Source: Mya arenaria (lineage: Eukaryota > Mollusca > Bivalvia > Myida > Myidae). From it: 64,000 nt of DNA. The first letter of the stretch is position 1; every line of letters begins with the position of its first letter. The position numbers and the translations under genes are program-made. Below are positions 22,806-34,187 of the stretch, one piece after another. Under the pieces are notes generated by a model. It was not told the DNA's origin, did no database searches, and was given only the letters and a program-made list of their open reading frames with translations. Location: contig NC_069133.1 of the NCBI RefSeq assembly GCF_026914265.1, positions 46,907,417-46,971,416 of the forward strand, read 5' to 3'.

Positions 22806-25800
22806 CTCATCAACCACAACTAGTCCCAAGTTGTCCATTCTATCTGTTTCGATCATGCTGTTAACAATCGACTGGGCCTTCTCAATTGTTGCTATGTAGA
22901 GGGAGCGATTTGCACGTCTATTTATAGGTGGAAATCGACCTTTGCTCCCTGCATACTCTTCAACATGGAAGTTAAGATCAACAGCAAACTGGGACATGTT
23001 CCGCACCTTCAAATATAAAAAAAAAGATCTCAATTGTAAATTAAGCAAGTCAGATTACAGATGAGATATTACAAATATTATATTTTCAATTGAAGATGAA
23101 TATAAAAATTTTACCATGAAACATTATTGAATGCAAAGAGCTAAAAATTGACTTAAAACCACATGACAGTGTAAAACTTTTGTTAAATACCAAAAGCAAT
23201 ACTGAAGATACTACAACTGGCCGGTTGGTCAGAACTTTGTTAAAGATACCACATTGCTAATATCATCATTGTTAACTTCCCAAATCGTTACTGCTCTGGA
23301 AGTTTAATGGAAACACTTGTGATCTGCTGCATTTCTCACAAGATCTGAGACAACCGTTGTAACTGTACTTGTTTATATTTAAAGATGTGCTCTTACTCCC
23401 AAATAAGTTATACCACAATTAATGCAATTATTTTAATTTACTGAAAAGGATAAATAAAAATCAAAGACAATGGCTCTTATGAAGGATACCATGTTGAATT
23501 TGAATGAAAGGTGCAGAAAACATGGTATTTCTACCTCATATGATAGTTGATCACTGTAAATCTTTTAGCATTCACCAGTCATTTAATATTTGTGCGTATT
23601 TAGATATCAAATACACAGTTACAATCTTGTTATCAGTAATTAATATTTTCCATAAATGCATAATCTAGTAAGTATTTAAAGGTTTGTTGGTTTTAAATGT
23701 GCATGTATTGATTTTAAATACGAGTGTCACTTTAGACATGTGAGCACATAATCAAATAGGTTACGTTTTAAAGTTGACAACGATGCTGTTAGTTCTGAAC
23801 AAACAGAAACCATTGTTTCATAACTCATACTTACTCCTAAGCACAGGGCACAGAAGGTAGAAAATTCAGCTCTCTATATGCTTATCAAATATTGCTCTCC
23901 CTCAGCCAATTTCTTACCACTGTGGGCAAGTGTGTACTGAATATGATTGAAAAAACTATATTTCTGCTTACTTTTTCCTGCACAATGGACACAAAGGGAA
24001 GAATGAGCAGGGCATCCCGTTTATGACACAGCAGCTCTTTGAGTATCAGGATTTCCGCCACCAGGGTTTTACCGCCACTTGTGGGCAGGGAGTATATCAG
24101 GTTCCGGCGGTCAGCAAGGGCAGGTAACTTCAGGCATTCATCTTGCCATTCTAAGAGAGAAAAAAATTGATCAAGTATTATTTGCGGATAAATGCAGAAT
24201 TTCCCATGCCATATTGAGGCTTCTGTTAAAGGATGTCTGGAAGTATATTTTTCCCTAAAAGTGTGCCAAAACATCCAATATTGAGTCCTTGGAAGTACAA
24301 AAACTTCCACTATTTTGGAGAAAACTTGCAAAAGTGAAGACTTAGAAGTTCAAACATCAAAACCTGCTGTCAATGTTACTATATGGCAACATTTTAAATA
24401 AGTCTTAAAGTAAAATGAATTATCTAAATACGTTTTTGTGAAGTTGGAATTTAAGTAACAAATTAAAAATATATTTACGAATCTAGTTGAACGGTAGCGT
24501 ATCCTTCTAAGAATTTGACAGACATAAACTTCCACATTTTTCCTTAGTGTGTAATAACATGAACTCCCTTTCTTGTGGGAAAAACTTCCAAAATTGATGA
24601 AAAGGAAGTTCATACTTCCAATTTCAAATTCCTAATGTAAGCGCTGATGCTTCTGTAACAAAGTCCCTGATCTAAACAGTTAACTCACCATAGAGAGAGG
24701 TAATTCCCCGATGATTTTCAAACAAATGTTTCACTTTTGATGGCAGACCATAGAAGGGTCCCACATCAGACGCTGCCCTCTCCTTGAGTAACTCTGTCTC
24801 TAGCTGTACCTTCTCCAAAACCTGGAATATCAGTGAAAACAAACATGTTCAATTTTGTTGTCATTTTTGCCTTGTGCCTCTAAACTGGGTTTACTTTTGA
24901 ATATTCAAATCACTGGGCTTGTCCCAGTAGTTTTCATTGTATTAATCATGTCAATGTCATAAAATAGCAGCCAGTCATTGAAATTAGACTTCTGGATGAT
25001 TACGCCCAAAATCTTACCCTACTACTGCTTGGCATCAAAAAAAACTTTGACAAGCCCTGTTATATAAAATCCCAAATTTGAGCTTTCAAGTTATTTCAAT
25101 CACTGGCAACAATAGTAAAAAATTATGACACAGTAGCTCTTAAAGTTTCAGGATTTTTACGCCACCAAGGTTTTACCGCTAATTTCCTTGACACGAGGCT
25201 CTCATTTTTCTGAAATTAATACATGTAACACAACAGATAACATTAATGTCCTTTGATCTAGTAAAGTTCAAAATCATATTGATTTTTATCACCTTAACAA
25301 GCCATCAAATCATCTTTTCAATCAATCAATCTATTACAAAAATGTATGACTATGTGGGCAGTGTTAAAGAAGATTTAAGTAGAATGGTGAAAAGACAAAC
25401 CATACATGTATGTATGTGTGGTTACCTGTTCTCTAAGGTGGTGTTCCAAAGCACCAGGGCCTTGTGGAGTCCTCTTGCCAGCATTCTCCTATAGAAAACA
25501 GGTTTAAAAACTTGTCAACAATATATCCGCAAACATGTTCAGAAAGAACTTGAGGTTCACAATCCAAAAATAGATGAAGCATCATCTGCATTTGAAAATG
25601 CAAAGAATCATTTGTATTTTGACATTTTCCTGACTAAACGTAAATTTATATTAGGATTTAAACATTAGTTCACCTCATGTAAATCACTTATAAAATGACA
25701 ATATGAAAACAATCAAGTAAAACAGCATTGTTTGATATTGGCAATAGTGCCGCGGAGTTATGCAAAAAGGGGCGACAATTCAGACAGAGTTATTGGCCTG

Positions 25801-28800
25801 TGCATGTGCATATTGCCTATGGCAACATGTTTATTAAGTCTCATTTGAATATCTTAACCAGTTTCTGAGTTACACATATGGTCAAGGTTAAAAAATTTGG
25901 GCTAGATGATGTTGACAACATCGACATAAACAAGGCTTTGAAAATAAGTCAACTTTTTTGGTTTAAAAAAAACAACAGATAAACTAAAGTAAGCTATATG
26001 TATTACCATGAGTCTTTTCTTGATTCTGTCCTGCAGGGAATAAGCACCCGGTTTGGGAGTTGTAGGCAAAGCTGGTTGGACTACATGTATATTCAACAAT
26101 GTAGATGCTTCTTTTAAAGCTGTCTTTTTAACATTTATTTCTGAATTTATCCCAAGTGTCTGGACATCTTTAATACTTTCCACATGCCTTTGTTTGACTT
26201 TATTTTCTGATTCTTTGTTAATTGCAGTGTTCTTCACATCTTTAAATTCATGTGATGATTTAGAGCCACTTTGACCAGAATATAACTCTTTTGATTTAGA
26301 TGTATCTCCTGTTGGATCATTTTGAGATATATCACATTTTAGACTTTGTGTATAGCTAGATATTTCTTGAGAACATATATCAGCTTTTGTCTTCTCCTTT
26401 GAATGGCCAGTTCTTTGTACGGCATTAGAGTTCAAACCATCATTATCACAGACAATGTCTTCAAACATATCACCAGAAGTATTAGCGGCACCATCATCAT
26501 TCTCAACTTGTGATTCTACAAATACACCAGTCATACTACAAAGGCCGGTTTCTTGTACCTGGGAATCTACAAACTGGGTACCAGTCCCTCTAGGGGCACC
26601 TGATATTAAACTCCCCGGATACTGAGATTGACTCTGAAGGATTGAGTTATACTGAGTCCCTGATACTAAATCATACTGAGTTTGTACATTTTGTGACTGT
26701 GTGTTTTCGGGGTTTGAAGGCTTTTTAAAAGGTGTACACCTATAATGAAAACCTTCTTTGTCTTTTAGTTGAGTTGTATCAACTGCTGTCAATATGATTT
26801 GACTAGCACTGGTATCATTTTCCAATTGGGTTGACGAAAGATCTTGTGTTTGCACAATGGACACGGATAAATCATCAGTTTTGAAATATGGAGTACATCT
26901 GAATGCCGGCTTCATTTCAGTCCCATTTTGCTGAACAATTTGAGACTTTCTTGTGCATATGCATACACCTTGAGATTTTTGACACACAGAACACTTCTGA
27001 GTTTGGGTGTAGTCTGAGAGAACTGTTGTATCACAGACAGTGTCCTCTCCAACAAATGAAAAGCTAAACGTTGATTCATCATTTGGCTTTCTTGAAATCT
27101 GAGTCTGACTATTGTCCACTGTAACTTTTTTCCTATCCAAAGGCTGAGTGGCTTTATAGCTCCTAAATCTGGGGTTTGTGACAAAATACTGGCTCTGAGA
27201 GTCAATGGTCGAATCTTGTAAAATTTCACCATTGCTGACCTTATTATTCAAAGCTTTCTTCAACTCTGCTTCAACACCTCCTATGTGTTCAGAGTCATTA
27301 TTTTCTTTACCACTGTTCTGTCCCTGTGTTTTGATTTGAGAGATATGCTGGCTAGTTATGGAATCAATGTCAAGATCTGCCAGAAGAGCATCACTTGTGT
27401 TGAACAGGTCTTCATCTTGTAGAGCATAGGACTTGCGTCTTTTGGCCTACAAGGAAAAAAATACTTCTTACTCTTCTGACCTACAGCTATTCCTTTAATT
27501 TTAAAAATTACAATTTTATTAGCAGAGAAATGGTAAATATGACAATACTTGTGATATCATCAATGAAAATGGATTCTTTCAAGGAATGATTGACCTTTTC
27601 GAAGTTGTGAAACATTGTGCTAAGAAGCGGGTAATTGTTGCTATTTAGAAGGACTTTAGAAAACTAACTCTACTTAAATTCTACATATTTCATGGCGTGA
27701 TGATCATTTTTGTTTTCCTACCCAGGGATATTGTTTGTTTGTTATCACTGTCAAATCACTTGACTGCAACAGGTAACGGCAACATGTTTTGCAGAAGTTT
27801 TGATAAACAAAAGTGAAAATCTTCAAAACAGGGCAAGATGAAAAGTACCTTTGGTGTTGTAGATTGATTAACACCATGTTTTTTCTGAGGACCAAGTGTA
27901 TGCCTGCTGGACTGGAAGGAATTGGCAAACCACTCACTTGAGTCCTCTTCTACTTTTGTTCCTGATGGTTTGCGGCGTTTACAGCCAGCCTGAAAATATA
28001 GTACCAGGTCTCATAGTAAGATCGTAACTTTTCACAAGCTTTAACCCTTAAGCTGCTGATGGCGATTTTAAAGGCTTTGCAAACAGCTTGGAACCAGACC
28101 AGACGCCGAGTAACTCGGCGCCTGGTCAGGTTCCAAGCTGTTTGCCACTCAGTCAATATATCCTCAAAGTTTTAAGTAAATTAAAAGAAATTTAGAATAA
28201 ACCAGACAACATTTTTGAGCAGACGACAATTTACCCAGCATGCACAGGGTTAATAAGTATCTCAATAAAATGCCATTATGGGTATGACATGTACATGTAC
28301 ATCTTTCACCATTCACATGTTCCAAAAAAAAACAGCTATTCTTTGTTCCATAAATTTAAGAAAACAGGGTTAGAATTAAACTTTATTATGCATATGTACT
28401 CGTAAAATGACAAAACACGCCTTCAAAATTTATGTTATATATCATAACATTAAATATTGTTACTATACATAGGCTGCAGCAACGATAATAAGCCCAGTTA
28501 AGGTCCTATAGTTGGTCTCTTTGTCTGTCTTATACTCATATGTTCGTTCAGCATTTTAGAAGACTAAGCATTAGGATTATACATCACACAATGTTGTCTA
28601 CAAATTATGTAATCATATAATCGCATACAATGATAAATTGGTCAATTTACATGTATGAATAACTGTCTTAAATTTAACCTCCAGCATCGAAATGGTTTGT
28701 GAGTTGATCCAATATACATGATCTGGGGATTAGGTATTAATTATTGAATCATTCAAATTAGTTAATGACAATATGAAAGAAGAATTGTGGAGTTATATCC

Positions 28801-29175
28801 ACTAACCCAGTATCATTGTGTACATTATAACAGAGGAGCCCAATTTGATATTCAAGTGCTCTACTTTCCATTTGACATAATTAAAATCAACTCGCAGAAT
28901 TTTGCAAGCTTGGGTAACAGTCACTAGCAATATTTAAGTTGTATTCATACTTTACCAGTATGTGAGTCCAAGTGCAAACACAACTTCATCCAATTCAAAC
29001 CCTACACTCAATCTGTTTTACATAGACAAAAATTTGTTAAATTATAACATGGTTGACGTTTTTTACCAACACTAACCTTCTTCGTATTAGCCTGTTCATC
29101 CTGCCTCTGTTCAGCAGATTGTCTTCGCCGTGCCCTCTGCAAGCGTCGACTTGGGCCTTCCTCAACATCCGCCAT
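22806..29175 (-). CDS. HELQ: HELQ, DNA helicase (POLQ-like), 5' seven exons
   Basis: Seven exons, 29077-29175 (ATG), 27849-27989, 26007-27446, 25426-25488, 24689-24821, 23972-24150 and 22806-23006, join in frame to about 752 residues. HELQ is a nuclear superfamily 2 3'-5' helicase acting at blocked forks and in crosslink repair with RAD51 paralogues. Visible motifs are the Q-motif-like YEWQDECL (about 625), Walker [13 protein letters not shown] (about 647-658), motif Ia-like [20 protein letters not shown], and the Walker B start LVVVDE at the end of exon 7, where the donor gtaagg follows. The family continuation (LHM...) and all later helicase exons are absent; the satellite block begins about 500 bp downstream. 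The N-terminal part, about 640 residues before Walker A, is much longer than in human HELQ and is very rich in SQ/TQ. It holds a CxxC...CxC cluster ([14 protein letters not shown]) and two RCTPxxK motifs. Confidence 0.92.
23383..23731. mobile_element. MITE family 2, copy 1, TTAA-type
   Basis: Starts agatgtgctcttactcccaa after TTAA (23379-23382) and ends cgagtgtcact before a degraded TTAG. A closely related copy with intact TTAA on both sides lies at 52372-52739. It is in the intron between HELQ exons 6 and 7. Confidence 0.8.
24880..24960 (-). repeat. Dispersed repeat B, copy 2
   Basis: The reverse strand reads gactacaagccca-type sequence: plus strand ctctaaactgggtttactt, actgggcttgtcccagtag. 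It matches the copies at 9150 and 57725 and lies in a HELQ intron. Confidence 0.55.
28045..28249. mobile_element. piggyBac-like MITE with an internal 32-bp hairpin
   Basis: TTAA at 28041-28044 is followed by cccttaagctgctg, and the other end reads cagcatgcacaggg followed by TTAA (28250-28253). The CCC...GGG ends with TTAA duplication fit piggyBac. Inside, 28079-28110 and 28114-28145 form a 32-bp stem with two mismatches and a three-base loop. It lies in HELQ intron 1. Confidence 0.8.
28888..28936. repeat. Fragment of the 890-bp transposon end
   Basis: actcgcagaattttgcaagc followed by ttgggtaacagtcactagcaa matches the right end of the element at 61537-62426 (actcgcagaattttgcgagc, gaaagtcactcgcaa). 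Only about 50 bases are seen, in HELQ intron 1. Confidence 0.6.
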
Positions 29176-30654
29176 GATAACAAGAGTAAAAGGTCCTTAG
29201 TTCACACGATAGGAGACACCTGATATCCAAAAATTTGGCCAGTAAAATAAAATATATGACTGTTTCAAACTAGACAGAAGACAATCAGTGATTTTAAAGG
29301 GTTATATACTGCCTTTTGGGATATGTTCGCTGAAGTGAACACCATATCTAAACCAAACCAGAATTCATGGCATTTTTTCTTGCCATTCATTAATTGTTAT
29401 TCATTTAATCTTGCATATCAGTCCAAAGATTTTTGTCATATTATGCTAAAGTGTCATATGGTTTTAACAGTCGGTTGCATTATAACTGTAAAAGTTCGAT
29501 ATCAAACATTTAATCATTCTTTAACTGGTCAAGAGTACATGCATGTTATTTTTGTATAAGTAAACCTAATTTAAACAGCTTACAACTGAGATCTTGGCAA
29601 ATAATTATATTTGTCATAAGGACCCCACTGGAAATAAGTTGAATAACTTTAATGGGTTATCCTGTGTTATATATTTGTCACATTAAATTAAATCTTTGTT
29701 AACGCACGTATGTATCCAAAGCATTCTAATGATGTTGTGCTTTAGTATAGATATCATCACTAATACTTTGTTAATCAGTCTGTGTTATAATATGAGATAT
29801 TTAGTTTGTTACTATGACATATATATGCACGAATAAATCTATCTATCTATCTATTCTGTTATTTTACTTGTATACATTGTACAGATAAAATAACTATATC
29901 ATCAGGAAAGAGAAGTAAAATGTAGTTAATAAAACCAAAAATGCAAAATAGATAGATGTTAACCTTTATAATAAATCAGATAATTCTCAACATTTCTTTC
30001 TTTAGGTCAGAGTTGTGTGACATTGAATGATTGCAATGTCTCATGCTGGAATTTGAAGGACTTGTTGACAAATTGGTAATTTACTAAAAGAAAAAAGGTT
30101 TGTCTAGTAGTTTTAGTAGAAAAAAAAACTGATTTATGTAAAAAAAACTGATTTATGTGTTTGTTTTGTACTTTGGTTATTCCTTATATTTTATGCCACA
30201 TTTCATTGGACCATCCTGGTCAGTTGACACCAGGTGACTTTGATATGGGGGTTACACCATAAATTTAATGAGTGGTAAACATTAAAAAAATATATTTTGG
30301 AAGCCAGAACTAGTCTGGTATTGGAAACAACCGTTGGATCTGTGTAACCGTTACCTAGTCCACATAAATGTCTGTCAACGAGTTTTTTTGAAGATTTTAT
30401 TGCTATGGCAGACTCAAGACAGGGATACATAAGGAATGACAAAATAAAAAAATATCCATGAACGCTCATTATTGTAGCTAAATACCTTAAGATCACAGTG
30501 ACTTGGAGGGAATGTGCTGAATTTTGACCTCTACAAAATTTAGTGACATTTTACCTAAAATAACCTAAAATATATATTTTTTTCTTCAGACTCATCAAAG
30601 GGGTCACTCATACCAACTATCTAGCATAAATAACTATGAATTACAGCACTTTCA

Positions 30655-30719
30655 CAAAGTCAGAAAATCTCGATTTGTCTAAATACTCTATTTAGACAAA
30701 TCGAGATTTTCTGACTTTG
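30655..30719. repeat. Perfect 31-bp inverted repeat with a 3-base loop
   Basis: Arm 30655-30685 (caaagtcagaaaatctcgat...) and arm 30689-30719 are exact reverse complements, separated by ctc. There is no flanking target duplication. Such a perfect near-palindrome points to a recent fold-back event or to an assembly artefact. Confidence 0.95.
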
Positions 30720-33024
30720 AACATATAAACTTGTTGACCTGTTGTATGCATGTAGTCTTTAGCTACATCAATAATTTTATTATAAAACCTCTGTCTAATA
30801 TTTATTATTTTGATTTTGCCTCCATATAATAGCCGCTTAACTCAACAACGTGTTCAAATTCTTTTAGAAAATAAATAGTCAAAAATACAAGGAATAGGTT
30901 CAAAAACCATAAAAGAATGGACTTAATGAGCCGTGTTGTAATATAAATGAAAACTAAAGTAAATGCTTAACACACCTTTAGAATGAACGTAAGCGACTTA
31001 TTTATGAAATTATAAAAACCGTTTTCTTCCGTACCAATATTATTCATAGGTTATTTACAACCATAAGTTGGGTTTGGGAAACGACATAACACTATCTTAG
31101 ATAAATAAAACATATAACAAATGTTATCTTGAGGACACCAATATAATTTGACCAATTTCCAAGGTGAATGATAAAGTCGATGAAAGAGAATTGTTATGGT
31201 GTACGTTACTATATCGATCAACCTATTCAAACAAATAAATAACAGCAGAAAACGTCAATTCTGAATGTAGTAATAATTCCCTATTCAAGAGCTGAATGGC
31301 TATTATCATGAATGTATTCCAACAACGTACGACTTACTACATGATCTATTAAAGTCACGTAAGCTACATATGTGTTGTAACAAAATATTTCTGACAATTT
31401 TAAAAGCATTCTATGTAAGACGGTTAAAAATGAAAACAGTTCTATAAATATGAAGATTACCCAGCAAAATAAAGGAAGAAAATAAAACAATCAAAACTCG
31501 GGTTCTAACATGTTCTGTAGTTAGCAACCTTATCAACTGCACCACTTAAGAGGTGATTTACGATTGTCTGATTGGATAATAAGCGCTTGTTCCAAATAAA
31601 GCAACTATATGGACGAGTTAAGTTGGCTTCCAACTGTTCAACTTTACTTCGTCAATGTTGTGTTAATTTACTTGCATCTCGAAAGACAATGCAATAACGC
31701 AACAGTATAGGAGCATGCCAATTTGAACAAGGTACTTTGATCTAATTATGTCGTTCAGATAAAAAATAATACGGAAATATCGGATGGTCCCAAAAGTGTT
31801 CATACTATTATCGAAAAATGCATGATTACGAAAGTACATTCAAAATTATTATTTATGTCATTGGTTTTAGAATTGGTTATACATATCTTGAAAGCACTTA
31901 CCAAATAATGGTCTAAGGTAGTATTTTATCTTAGACATGACAAAAAACGTGAAAACACACTCAAAATAAATACTTATCTACTCGAAGAAGACATGTTTTT
32001 CATTGTTTAAAATGTAGACAGACATATTTTTCTTACGGTTTCGAGTGCACGTGTATATTGTGGCCTACTTTTGCCCAGGCTACATTTTGGGGAGTCTGAA
32101 GTTTATATCATATATATGTAACCATTATAAAGAACAAATTATTCATTACGAGCTAGTTCCGAAAAACAGGTGCTCACTCATAAATTCAACTTGTAAGTTA
32201 ATTAATTTTTTTCATTACAGATTAAAAACGAACAAGCCGACGTCTAGAAAGCTCTTTTAAAGGTCTGTATGAAGTTGGGGAGTAAGGACATCATCTATCT
32301 GTTGTTGAAGATTATCCCGCTGCCGTTCAAAATTGTACAATGCAATTAACAGTGTATATTTCTGAAACTGTTAGTGTCGAATATTTCTGCTGACATTCTC
32401 TAAATCAAATCCACCAATATATTTTTGACCAATTGACAGATTAAACTGTTCCATGTTGAATCAAATTAATATTGTACAAAGTCCTTTGATACTTTTTAAT
32501 ACCTTACACCTTGATACCGCCCATACAAATTGTCCCAGATCGTTGTCGCCTTAAGTAAAGGGAGTGGTTAAAACTTGTTTGGTGTGGTTTCTCAAATAAG
32601 GAACAACAGTAGTTGCTAATTGCTGTACTTTTTCATGCAAATGTTTCACGATGCTTTTGTTTCAGGACTGTATCATGAGCGTGGAGGGATAACACGGAAG
32701 ATGTCAAGTCAGCGGCCATGACAGTGATGCCGTATTGCGATTTCCGACATTAACTTTAAACATTCAAAGTTACACATTATCGTTGATAATGTCCATTTTC
32801 CTAGCTTAATTGACTGCACATATGACGATATTTTAAAGAATATTAAACTTTTACGCCCAAATGTATTCTTAGCTATAGGGAAAATAAGGAGAAAACAATG
32901 AGCGATACCTCCTGTTATTGAACAATAACGGCAACTTTCGTATGTGCACTATATTCTAAATCCAGAAGTAGCACTTTCCCGGTATTGATTTGCATTATTA
33001 TTAGGCGTAAACAGAAATTGATTG

Positions 33025-33265
33025 TTTACACTTACCCGACCGACCCTATTTTTACTCCCGACCGTACACTTTTTTGGCCGTACTGTGGATTTTGTTCGTT
33101 ATGTTATTAAAAATGAGCATTTTTTTTAATTTGACAAATTTATTTTCATTTTTTTTACAATAGTGATATACCCTAATATAGGTAGGTTTGGTATATAATA
33201 AAGTTATGCCTACCTATCTACCCTATTTTTTTAGATGTTAGTGGAAACAAAGAACTTTTTTGTGC
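33025..33265. repeat. Dispersed repeat, copy 2 (relative of 5190-5480)
   Basis: Begins acttacccgaccgaccctat, which resembles the block near 63765. It continues with ttacaatagtgatatacc, atgcctacctatctacc and agatgttagtggaaacaaag as in the 5.2-kb copy. Linking both partners, it suggests one dispersed element. Confidence 0.55.
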
Positions 33266-34187
33266 CTTATTATCAACAGATTATGTCAATTTATGATTCT
33301 GATATTGTTTTGATGTTTCCATCAAATAACCAGCATAGTCATGAAGTTCCATCACAGTTGTTGCTGCACAAGCGAAAAAAGAACAGATTTATGTTTTAAG
33401 TTTTATTTTTATACGATATAGACATGGATTAATTTTGATAGTCACAAACTCAGTGCTCTTGGATATTCGAGTAGGTTTAGATCTACTCAGGAAATATAAA
33501 ACAGTTAAAATATATATAATAAATAAACAAAAGACGAAAACTATCTTTAGAGATCCATAAACAAATATAAAGGTTTAAAAGGCAAAAACAAGAATAGCGT
33601 TCGATACCCAACTTGTTTCCAGATATACAATAGGCACACGGCTTGTGTTCATCTTGCAACATCGTCTTGAACATATAGTCTTAAGATTTACATTTCACAT
33701 ATAATAGCGGAATAAGATATATGTACATCAAAGACAAAAAAGTGTATTGAAGTATACTTGGCAAGAACACATGTTGTACTGAACGGGAAACGTATTGTAT
33801 ATTAAGAGCATTAATAAATGAACCAACTAGAATTACACTGTACAACATAGTAACACTACAAATAAGACAGACTGGTTGAACGACACCTTACGAAATAAAA
33901 CATTACAAATTTCATCGTTCGTTTTGCAGAATGCAGAAAAAGTCCATGGACATTTAGACGACAGATATTAGTTGGGAACTTCGTGTTGGCATATGTCTTA
34001 TTAATATGTCTGTCAACTTAACATTCGAACATACATGGTAAGCTTTTAGGAGTCAGTATGAAACGTTGATTTTGATTTTATATTTAAACCTTTAACTTAA
34101 AACGGTGCTTCCAGTATCTGAATTCATTACTCGTTTGTACAGTCTATTTTAAATCATCATTTGTTTCAATTTACAGTTACACAAAAT

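Larger units (their letters stand above)
29176..34187. other. Gene-free stretch between HELQ and the 561-residue gene
   Basis: The HELQ promoter should lie just right of 29175. No TATA box was evident. The stretch holds a CTAT microsatellite near 29838-29860, a perfect 31-bp hairpin at 30655-30719, and a dispersed repeat at 33025-33265. No coding exon was recognised; frames up to 97 codons show no family features or splice support. Confidence 0.45.

Noticed and set aside
25246-25494. 82-codon forward frame overlapping HELQ exon 4
   Set aside because: It is opposite a short HELQ exon with correct splice sites and shows no features of its own.
30655-30719. microRNA precursor
   Set aside because: A perfect 31-bp stem with a 3-base loop lacks the loop size and bulges of animal precursors.
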